Shown: positions 48,101 through 60,100 of the stretch, in pieces
Layout: each line of letters starts with the position of its first letter
Numbering within the stretch: the first letter of the stretch is position 1
Source of the DNA: Melitaea cinxia
Lineage: Eukaryota > Arthropoda > Insecta > Lepidoptera > Nymphalidae
Direction: 5' to 3'
Length of the DNA stretch: 64,000 bases
NCBI RefSeq assembly: GCF_905220565.1
Contig: NC_059399.1
Location: forward strand, 15,926,501 to 15,990,500
The notes under the pieces: model-generated
The model's input: the letters and a program-made list of their open reading frames with translations, nothing else
Told to the model about the DNA's origin: nothing
The model's database searches: none
Position numbers and translations under genes: made by a program

Positions 48101-51100
48101 TTACAACTCATATTAATATTTTTACCTGCAGATTATATTTAAAATTATGTCAATTAAAATTTTAAAATAGGTCGTCGTGCTATTGTAATTAGAATGTCTT
48201 ATTATTGTTATTTCAAGTTGCCACCACTCGGCCTTGTTCTAGTATTACCATTGTACAATTTTTCTTATTTTTCTTTTTTACATCTGACAGCGCCACGCTC
48301 GCATTCTATTATAAGGCCATGAGAAATTGAACATTCTTGACAGTACCTTCTTACAGAAAAAGAAGAAACTTCTCCCTTTTTATAAGCTTTTCTTTGCATT
48401 TGAGTAAATAATTGTGTTTGCTCGCAAACGAAAAAAAAACCGACTTCAATTACATCGACAAGTAATACAACGTAGATCGACGAAAAAATAGCCAAGCAAC
48501 TACGCGTTATTAAAGATTACTCAAAAAGTAGTTATCAGATCTCGGTGAAATTTATATGTGACCACATGATAAACATCAGCTTTCGATTAAATTAAAAATT
48601 ATCGAAATCGGTACACCCAGTAAAAAGTTATTAGGGATTTTCGAGAGTTTCCCTCGATTCCTCTAGGATCCCATCATCAGATCCTAGTTTCCTTATCACG
48701 GTACCAAACTAGGGATATCCCCTTTCCAACAAAAAAAGAATTATCAAAATGGGTACATCCAGTAGAAAGTTATGCGGTATAATACAACGTAGGTCGACGA
48801 AAAAAGCGTCAAGTAAAAACACATTATTAGATATAACTCGAAAAGTAGTTGTTAGATCTCAAATAAATTTAAATGGGACCAATTGGCACACACCACCTTT
48901 CGATTAAAAACAAAATTTGTCGAAATCGGTCCACGCGGGCAAAAGTTCTGATGTAACATACATAAAAAAAAAAAAAAAAAAAAAAATACAGTCGAATTGA
49001 AAACCTCCTCCTTTTTTGGAAGTCGGTTAAAAATGGAGCTACTTGCTTTCAAATTTTCGAAGGCTTAAAAAATACTGTTTGCTTGAGTTTAAGTTAATAT
49101 TCGTCATGTAAATGAATGTAGAACCACGTATTTCTTTAAAACAGCAAAAATTACAATATTTTTGAGGCAGATAAAGTAATTCAGCTTTCTAACACTTGTA
49201 CACAAAACCTTAATAGATGACGTGTTTAAATAACAGTTTTTTCTTGCATTCCTTTATTAAATGTGTTGAAGTCATTTAAGACATTAAAAAATATCATCAT
49301 TTCCATCTAAGAATCATTACCGTCTGAGAGTCATTACCAGCCACACGTCATTACTTGCGTTGCACAAAACAACTACCAAGTGTGGTCCACAAAGACTTCA
49401 TTCTTAAAGTTAATGATATAAAACTTAAGAATACATGATTGTGGATTTTAATCTACATACATTTCAAAGTATTTCGGCAACGAGCTTGTAATAAACAATG
49501 TAATTAATAAACAAACATTCCGCACACATATGTATGATCAATACAAAAAAAATGAATGATCGAATTTAAACTCAGTAACTGTGGACACTGAGCTAACTCA
49601 TCAAATGGTTGAATTTAGATAATTCTACTTTACCAATTAAAGAAGTATCATAATTAAGTAGACCTTGAAACATTTTATTTATTCTTGGTAATCATTTCTA
49701 CAATAGTAATACAAATTCTGTATAAATTATTATGCACCGGATGAAGCCTTTTCCTCCTAGTAACCTCGTAACAAATATCCGGACTCATTCATAAAAAATA
49801 TGTAAAAAAATGTTCGAGATTTATTGCGTTAAACAATGATATCAATTATTGATTAATTAAATAATTAACGGTATTTTGGAATCATATTCTAGAACAGTCC
49901 CCACTGTTCTAGAATATGGGAAACAATAAATCTTCATATTAAAAAAATAATAATAACTGAAGATAATTTTGTGTATAGCAAGACACTTCAACTATCAATA
50001 TAACTTCAAAAATATTTTATAAACTAGCTGTCAGGAAGTTAATAGATTTTTATTTACTTTATTATTTATTTTTAGTATTAAAACCTTCCGTGGGTCTAAA
50101 GGAACATACAAAAAAAAATTAGCCGAATTGGTCAAGCCCTGCTCGGGTTATGCGCTTAGCAACATTCATTTTTATTTATATACTAGCTGACCCGGCGAAC
50201 TTCGTATCGCCTAACACAAACTTTATCGTATGGTATTAAAGTTCAAATTGACTTTTAAGTATTATCACAAATCTTTTGTATGGGAGTATAGAAAAGTGTT
50301 GTTTTTAGACTTTTTCAGGAAATTTAAAATTTTTTTTTTTAGAATTTTTCTCTCCGTAAGAACCATCCTCGTACTTCAAGGAATATTTTGAAAAAAGAAT
50401 TAGCGAAATCGGTCCAACCGTTCTCGAGTTTTGCGCTTAGCAACACATTCAGCGACTATTTTTATATTATAGACATAGATTAAATCAAATTCTTGGAAAG
50501 TGTCTATGTGTGAAAAGTGTAATTTGAGAAATTAAGTTAGTATTTAATAGAACAAAATTTAATAGTTCTATCAGTAAAACAGATATGGATCACCACCACC
50601 ACTTATTATAATTTTGACAGATACAAATGTATTTCACAGACCTTTTGCTTTTATATTGAACGGATCAGAATATCATTTGCAATAGATTTACTACTAGCAT
50701 ACCCAAGTCCTAAGCTTGCGCAAGATCAGCCTGCGCAAGTTATCTGGGTGTGGTATGAAAGGTCCTAATAGGTCCAAAATGTGTTAAATACTTTAGCTGC
50801 GGATGTTTCCTAACTGTCACTATATGTGTGAGTTTATTTTGAAACATTTGTATGATTCAGTGGCCTCAAATTTACTCATTAAATAGTGCAAATACAGATT
50901 TAATATAATTGTCTCACTATGAATTTCTTTGTTTTCTTCTTCGAAAGCATTACCCGTCTTTTTAAAAAGACGTTCTATAATGCTATAAATTTTAGTTAGT
51001 CACTCAAGAAAACTACAGAAGACAACATATTTGACTAATAATAGCATACACATAATATGTAACAAAGTAATGTTAATGACGAGAAAAGATATTAGAAAGT

Positions 51101-54100
51101 ATCTGAGTGAAAAAGTCACGGAAAATAATTATTGTAAAGAGGAAGTTATAGTAAACAAAAATGTCTTTTAGCCTATATACGCCGACGGGTCGACTTATCA
51201 CATTTTGATATTGACATCTTAAAGCATCTATTGACGTCAAAAGTATTTCAAAATCAAATTCGTAATATTTAAATTGTTGCACTTAAAGAGGTAAATCAAT
51301 GAAATGGTAAGAAATTGCTAAAAATTACTTACTAGTTGTAACGTTGTTAGATGTTTCTTCCACCATAAGTACTTCTGGTACTGCGGTCCCATGGCTGCCA
51401 TCATGTAGTAGCTGTACATGATCACGTGGACGAGGTTGTTGATGATGTTCGAGAAGGTTCCGTGACCACCTTAACAAAATTAATAAGTGTGTTACAATTC
51501 GAATTCGAAAAAAAAAATGTCTAAAAGAGATTGATTTTTTTTTAATTTTATAATAAATATTCGAACACAAAATTAATATCAAAGTACCGAACATCGTAGC
51601 GTAAGTGACTAATGGTAGTGATTAGACAAAATATATTATTCTTACACATTTATTTGGCGTTGATTTCTTCCTAGTTTTGCCACAAAACGTATACGTATTT
51701 TAGATATTAATACTCATTAATTGATATTTATGTGATGTTTCACTGCTTTTTTACCTGATTTGTGACAAATCTGAGATATTTATTTTTGTTTTTGTCTTCA
51801 AATTGCTGCTTTTTGAAGTTTAGTATATTTATGAAGTTTATTATAACAATTTATGAAAGAAATTCATACATTGCTGATCTCCAGTTTCAGGTAAAATTTA
51901 TATCACAATTCAAGCCTGAATCAAGTTGATAGAGTACCATTATGTTCAGATTAATTATTGTGTATATACACTATATATATACTTGTGTACTACTGTAGGA
52001 AAAATGACCGTACTTTGAATACGACAGAATTTAGAACTTTCCTACCTAAACGTTCAACCTAAATATCGTAAAATACCCTTCAAATGACTTACCTGCGATA
52101 AATTTGACTAAAAGCCAAGCCTCGAATGGCGTTAACGAGTGGTGGTAAAGATGTAGCCATGTGATCTGACTCTTCTTCTTTCTCATCACGAAGAATATTG
52201 TGTCTGCGAACTCTGACAGTTTTGAGAAGTAGTATACCCAGCATAGATGAAGCATCTAGAAGAAAAATGGAGGATTCAGATTTCAAAAAAAAAAAAAAAA
52301 AAAACAAAATTTAATCAATAATAATCGTTTTATACATGGTTAGATTATTCAAATAAATGCAAAATGCATTGTAAATATCGAATGTTAAGCATAATAAGTT
52401 TTTGTACATCACATCATCACATCGGCCTTTCGCAGTCCACTACTGGACATGGGCCTCCACAAGTTCACGCCAAAAATGGCGCGAACTCATGTGTTTTGAC
52501 CATAGTCACCACGCTGGGCAGGCGGGTTGGTGACCGTAGAGATGGCTTTGTTGCACCGAAGACGCTGCTGCCCATCTTCGGCCTATGTATTTCAAAGCCA
52601 GTAGTTGGATGGTTATCCTGCCATCGGTCGCCTATTTAAGTTCCGAGGTAGTAGTGGAATTGTATTATCCCTTAGTCACCTCTTACGAAACCCACGGGAA
52701 GAGAAAAGTTTTTGTATAGTAACTTTATTTTACTAATTTTGTGAAAAGAATACTAAGCATTATATTAGATTTTATTGCCACAAGAAATTGAAACCAACAT
52801 AGCTGCCAAACGAGCCGATCAATTAAATTTTCAGTATTTATTCCAGTTGCTAGTTGAAATTGTAATTACATCTTTTTCATCTTTCCATGTTTATATATGA
52901 AAAATTGTCTTTGCAATAAATAAATAAATGTGTATGTATAAATAAACAAATTTAACAAACACGCGGTCGTTAGTTTGTGAAGTCGGTAAATTAATACCTG
53001 TTTTTCAGATGACAGTCGACTGATATGGAAGCTTTTAATGATTGCATATATTACGCCTGAGCTTGAGACTTGAAGTAAAACAAATATATGATAGATATGT
53101 AGAATCTAACGCTTAGTTGAGTAAAAAGTTATCGTGGCAAATTTATATATCATTTATAATTATAAATATATATATTATGCTTGCTTTTACTCGCGGTTTC
53201 GCTCGAATTAAATTTTTCGAAAATAAAAAGTTATTAAAATAAAAAGTATCCTATGTTACTATATATCTCCAAATATATGTGTGCAACGTTTCATGATAAT
53301 CGGTTAAGTAGTTTTCGTGTGAAAGCCTAACAAACAAACATACATTCACATTTATAATATTAGTAGGGGTTATTATGGGGGGGGGGGGGGGGGGAGGATA
53401 TATGATTATTCGCTGTTCCCGCCGTTTCGCATGCGCAATTTGAGAAAAAAAGTCTACAGCCTTCCTCGGTAAATCGACTATTTCGCTTATTATCGAATAT
53501 TATCGCTGGAGGGATTCTGTTGCCTGCAGTTCCGGGACCCTCCAATTAAAGCGGCCGAAGGCTCCCGCAGGGGTTTTGGTCGGTAGTGCACCCCCAAGTG
53601 CTAAGCCGACATACGGTCTAGGAATGCCTACCCGGGCATCCTGGATATCACCCGTAAATAGGTTACCCTGCGATATCAAAACAAAAAAAAAAAAAAAAAC
53701 GACTATTTAACACAAATAATTTTTCGATTCGAACCAGAAGCTCCTGGGATCAATTTGTTAGATGGCGATTGGAAGGTGCTTTTGAAGCGTATTTGGATAA
53801 AGTTATTTTGATTTTGATTTTTGATTAACGTGCTAAACAAACAAACTTTTCAGCTTTATAATATTAGTATGGACTCACTATGTACTTATACATATATATA
53901 ATATTTTTTCTGTGACCTCTTATACTTAAGCTTATTAACGAAATCGTCTCTAAAAAGACCATACACATCGTTAAATAGTGATCAAGGAATTTCCTTCAGC
54001 AACCACATAGACGGTAATTTCACTTTTAACGGAGATGACGCAAAGAGTTACTCCGTTAACCGGCTTTCACTCTTACGTCACGAGTTCACGGCGAGTAAAG

Positions 54101-57100
54101 GTTGCGGTCAATGGAACTGCGGAACTTTTTTATCGAAATATTTTACGGTGTCGGTTATTCGGAACAGGTTTTGAGTACAATGAGTACATATACGTATGTG
54201 AGGTGTGGGACTGTGGGTGTGTGTGTCTTTTTTTTTATAATATTGTTTAGTGCTATATGTGTCAACAGCGCTATAAAATATCTTTAACATACACACAGTC
54301 TACGGCTCCTAATGTTCTCTAATAGTTGCTTTTAATGCCTTAGTTTTAGGTAACAGCTGCCTTTTATAGATACATAATTTTTAGAGGTACTTCCCCCAGT
54401 CGAGTTGCTTCAGATTTTGAGCAGGATATTTCTTGCTGTGCTCTACCTCAGATTATTAAGTATTCGGTATTTTATCAAGATCAAGAAAAGAGAAGATTTG
54501 TATTGGCCAAACATCTGTATGGCCAATACAAATCTTCACCAGTGCATCAGCCGTTGCGTTATTAACGCGTCGTCATTTTATCAATATTTGTCACTATTTT
54601 TTCCACATATATTATTATTTGATAAAAGTGCTAGCTATCAAAATATATACGTACATATTTAAACGATACAATTATTGTAATGATTCGTTTTAATGCTAAT
54701 GTGTCGACAAAGATGTTGTTTTGATGTTGAAAGATAATTATAAAATGTATACTTATAAAAGTAGTAAATGTAGGTGTCTTGTCGGAAGACTTATTTTCGC
54801 AGCTTTCAGAGTTGAAAGTCAAACAATTAATTTCTACTGATACTGGTCAACTTGTTTATTTTATTAAGTTCCTTGGTACAGGTATGAAAAAAAAAAAATT
54901 AAAAGTTATGTATAGTTTAAAGTCTTGTGGCTTCTTCGTTGTTTTGTTTCATAAGTATACTAGCGACCCGCCCGACTTAGCACGGTTGCAAAAACTATCA
55001 GTGTTCCTTAACTATATTATGCATGTATTGTACACATAAATAAACCTTCCTCTGGAACCACTTTATTTTACTAAAGAAAACCGCATCAAAATCCGTTGCG
55101 TAGTTTTAAAGAACTAAGCATACAGACAGCGGGAAGCGACTTTGTTTTATACTATGTAATGATAAATCGAGTCTATCATATATTATCGTCATAATATATA
55201 ATTATATAAGTAGGTATAATAAAAACGAATATATTATTATACTTTTTGTATTAGTTTCTATTATATATTTTTTATTGTCATTATATTTAGAATACAAAAA
55301 AATATTTTTGTTAGTTAAAGTATTTCATTTCTCTATTTATATTGCTTGAAGTAAAATATGAAATTATTCATATTTTACTACTGAAAATGACGCGAGAGGG
55401 TAATGAACTCTTAACCTTTTGTCAAAAATAACATTAACCCTAAAGCCGATATTTACAAATTACATTCGATTTCCGACCACGCCCGCGAAGAAATTGTAAT
55501 TTCTCTTTTGTTTCTTATGCGAAAATAAATAATGTTTCGAAAGTACGCATGTGCATAGCCTTCGAGTGAACTTGACCGACATGCACAGACATGTAGACTA
55601 TTAGATATGCCTGGTACCGTTTATTCATTTTGGCAATTTTTTTTATGGATGTTTTTGAAATGTTTCTGCATATTTTGTTTCTTCACGCTTTCATGGTTTG
55701 ATTAAAAGTAATCTTGGTAATTTATTACTGCATTAGTTTAAATGTTTATTATCTGTTAATGGTCAGATGTTGTGAATGAGTTAAGTTAATGAGTTAGTTT
55801 AATTTTTCATTCATTGCTTTTACAGCAAATTTGGTAGTTAGTCATTTAATATTTAATTTTGCAAATATGTGATCATAATGAGCTTTGTGTAAGTTACATT
55901 TTGGAATTTCAATAATATGAACAGAAATTAATACAAATATGACTTTCTTTTAATAAATTTTAAAGGCTTAGTTCGAGCGGCCATTCTACTTTTTCTTTAA
56001 ATTTTATTCTGCAATCAGTTGTTATTGAAATAGTCAATTTATCAATTTGATTAAAATTAACTATTATCCGATCAGATTGTATCAAAAAGTCATAAAATCA
56101 AATTAGTCAGCCAAGAAGCCATCTCATATTGTGCGAATCAAGTGTTTTCAAATTTTAATTTGTTAAAATAGCAGTAAGTACTGTCAACAACATAAAGGAC
56201 GCTTAAAACAATATTTTGAAAAATGTCATTGATATAATTATTATTTTAATTATCATTTTTAATATATTTATAATTTTATAATAAAAGTAAAACTGACTCA
56301 ATGAGTGACTGACAAACACATATACATACACACATATACTTTGTATATACATCTCGTACATCCGTACACACACCCAGACCAAATATTTGTTCACATACGA
56401 ATATCTGGCCTAGAGCGATTGTCACTTCTATTCGTTACAATATCTGCAAATATTTACCGGCCCGCACAACCGGTATCCTCGTGCACTTTCTATGACTAAT
56501 GAGCTTCTCGTTGACCGTGTCTCTCATATTCGTTTCGTTTATTATATTTGTAATTAGACAATATATTATCTTTTTGAACTATCATTAATTGAATTGAAAA
56601 TTGTATTGTATTTATTTTGTGAATACATTTTGAGGCTTAACTTAAATTATTAGTGACTAGCCCGTTGGCGCAGTTTGTAGTGGCTTGCTTTTTGCTCCGT
56701 GGTTTTGGGTTTCGATTCCCGTCTGGGTCTAGGTGTAATATTTGTATATATATATATATTATTTCCATGTATATCTATAAAAAAAATATTTAGCTATATC
56801 AGCCGGCTGTTATTTATAACCACAAGCATTAAGTTGTTTTTCTTAGGAACAGACGACTATGTGTGAATGTTATAAGATATTTATTTATTTATTTTATTTA
56901 TTATAAGGGATTTGAAGTTTTGTGCGAAGCATTTGATAAAAATTTTCAATCACTTTAACATGAGTATGTTTATGTAAATACAGATTTTGAAATATTTGCC
57001 TTTAAGAACGAAAGATTTCGCGGATTTAATTTCTAGTCAGCTTTATTATTGAGTGATAGAAATTTAAAAAAATTATGTCACATCCACAAATACACACTGG

Positions 57101-60100
57101 ATCAGCCTAGCAGATTAAGCTTCTGTCTTTTCCTATTACTAGAAGAGGAGACTTCAGACAAGTCCACATTTATTATATGGGTCTATATATTGATTAATAT
57201 ATACAATATCATTATTGTTTATGTGTATATAAAATGTTATTATATAAATACCAGCTGACCCCGCAAACGTTGTTTTCCCATATATGTTATTAGCACCCTT
57301 GACCCCCCCCCCCCCTTATAACTTAAGGTTATGAAAAATAGTCAATTTTCAGACCTACCCGATATGCACACAAAATTTCATAAAAATTGGTCTAGCCGTT
57401 TCGGAGGAGTATTTTAATTAAGATTGTGACACGAGAATTTTATATATAAGATATGAGATTTAGCAGGTTAAAAGTTACAGTTGATACTAAGGGATGATTT
57501 GTAATGTGACGTAGCAAACTTACATTATATATATAATGTTATATGTATAAATATAGAATTGTTTTTACTCGAAAATGAAAAATCTGACTTTAATTTACAA
57601 GTAACACAGCTACAGTAGGCGAAAGAATACTCAATTAAATCGAAACGTATTATTAGGTATAACTTAAAGACTGTCCATCACATTTCGATCAAATTTCAAT
57701 TAGACCATACGACAAACACCATATTTCGATAAAAAAAGAATCAAGAAAATTACATCGTATCAAGTAATTATATAACCCACCCCCTTAAAATGTAACCTCT
57801 TTTTTTTGAACTCGTTTAAAAAAGTATGAACTATATCAAATAAAATATAGTGTATATTTACCCGCCGTGCTTTTTCACTGTCGCTGTAGTCAACTGGCTG
57901 GCAGGAAAGACTGTAGTCGGCCCACCATCCCGACATTAAGTGCTGTAAATAAACGATATTATTACAAAATTTATATAAATAATGAGTTATGTCCACAGTA
58001 AAATCTATGAATAGTCACAGTTTTTTTAAACTGTGTAAACTAAGCATAAAACTGTCATGTGTTCCAAAGGTAGAAAACTTAATGTCTATGTTTTAAGTAA
58101 CAACTGGCTGACACAGATTATATCAGTAGATATAAGAAATTTCTTGATTTTTTACGATTCCTAATGGTAATGTTCGCCAGCCCTGTCGTCACCAACCCGC
58201 CTGCCCAGCGTGGTGACTATGGGCATGAGCTTGCGCCATTTTTGGCGCGAACTTGAGGAGGCCTATATCCGTAAGTAGACTGTGATAGGCTGAAGTAATA
58301 ATGTTACAAATCAGCATATGTTATAACAAAGGTAGTAAAAAAAATGTGTTTTTTTGATTCCTATTAATTTACAGACTATCCCCTCCTAATTTATATTCAA
58401 TTAAAATCGTCTTAGCAGTTGTACCTACGTCAGTATCATTACAGCACCCTTTCGCAGTCCACTACTGGATATAGGCCTTTACAAGTTCACGTCAAAAATG
58501 GCGTGAATTCATGTGTTTAGCCCATACTAGTCACCACGCTGGGCAGGCGGGTTGGTGACCGCAGGGCTGGCTTTGTCGCACCGAAGACGCTGCTGCCCGT
58601 CTTCGGCCTGTGTATTTCAAAGCCAGGAGTTAGATGGCTATCCCGCCATCGGTCGGCCCTTTTAATTCCAAGGTAGTAGTGGAACTGTGTTATCCCTTAG
58701 TCGCCTCTTACGACACCCACGGGAAGAGAGGGGGTTACGTCCTACGTCCTATACTACGTACCTACGTCAGTAATTAGTATGTTATTAGAAAACAAATTAA
58801 ATGGCCTAGACCGTAAGACATGCTTAAACTTCTATAACAATAACGCCACAGTAACTTTCACGGCTGAAGTGACTGTACGAATACATTGATGTTAGTAAGG
58901 AAAAAAGTTATAAAGTATAAAGTAATAAATTTTTACATAAAACTAATTATTACTCTGTAAAACATAATTCAATTTAATGTATACATATTGAGAAGTTTTT
59001 TTTTATGAATCGTAAATTTTATTAAATAATAGGTATAAAATAGTTTTGAAAAAATCCAAAATAAAAAATAAGTTTATTCATATAGGCTTCAAAAGCATCT
59101 CTGAATTTTCATATCACAAATTAAAATTTTAATTATCGTTACCACCAATTCAAAATGTAGATTCTGCAGAGAATGATCGGAAAGAAAATTCTCAGTTACT
59201 TTAAAAAAAACTGTGTTGTAATACAAAATTGGCAACATCTTGCATTAAATACAGCGTCACTAAATCCAAACATGTAACGAAGTAATATAAACAGTAATTT
59301 AAATTCAATCTGTCAATAAGTTTAATTTTTCGATATCTACACAGTATTATATCTTCAAGCAACTGTATTATGTAATTAGACAAAGAAAACAATAGGAATG
59401 TTAACAAACGTCAGATGGTTTCAATAACATGTAAAAAAATAATTGTCTTGATTGTAAATAACCTGAATAATATTTTTTTTAGGATTTTCCAACAAAGGCG
59501 TACAATAGTCTAATGATTAAAGCTATTTATTTATTTTAAATTACACAATATTATTTATTTAAAAAGGAAAAGTTTATCTAAAAATCACACTTTAAAAGGG
59601 TCTAACTTAAACTATTCAACTAAACTTATCAACTTAAGTAAGCTTAAACTATTTAGAGATATAATCGAATGCATGAAAAATATTAATTATTATTATTGGC
59701 TAGAAAAATCTGTAAAGCCATTCTGCACTATAGTACAGAGTCCTATTCGAACAAAATTAATTAAATATTCATGAATCATATCCTAAATTTTAACCCTATG
59801 TCATTGGGTTTATTTTTGGTTTACGTCACGGATGCATGGCTCGAAAAATTATTTAATGACTCACCTTGACATCACTAACACGAACACGTGACGAAATGCA
59901 TAGTCTCAAAGTAGTACTAAGTACAAATTTAACAGCTTCATCAATGACTTATTGTGGTTTTACGTACTCGCTACAATGTTGTGACATACATCAAATGACC
60001 AACTATTATAATAATTTCAAAAATGACCTCAAATTTGTTGAGACTTCCTTCAAATCTCTTTAAGTCAATTTAAAGTTATGCTTGAATCTTTTTATATTAA

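Larger units (their letters stand above)
36531..51332 (-). other. elongase giant intron (14.8 kb), transposon-rich
   Basis: GT..AG intron between the TLQL and IQFF codons, splitting a conserved motif. It hosts the tandem array, two SINE families, foldback MITEs, the integrase-type transposon, an hAT remnant, AACCGACTTC elements and near-identical retroelement tails. No host exon was recognised inside. 40260-42690 and 49040-50020 have little identifiable. Confidence 0.8.
52256..57861 (-). other. elongase intron (5.6 kb)
   Basis: It contains a LINE fragment, a nested poly-A retroposon, poly-G and poly-C runs, a CTAGCGACC element, a SINE and RTE-like tails. 55170-56640 is AT-rich with no identifiable element. 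Confidence 0.8.

Noticed and set aside
51325..51594. Minus-strand 89-residue frame across the elongase exon
   Set aside because: It is out of register with the real elongase frame; the correct frame enters from a split Gly codon at 51469.
53377..53394. Regulatory G-quadruplex
   Set aside because: A single homopolymer run after a retroelement tail; length is error-prone and context suggests slippage rather than function.
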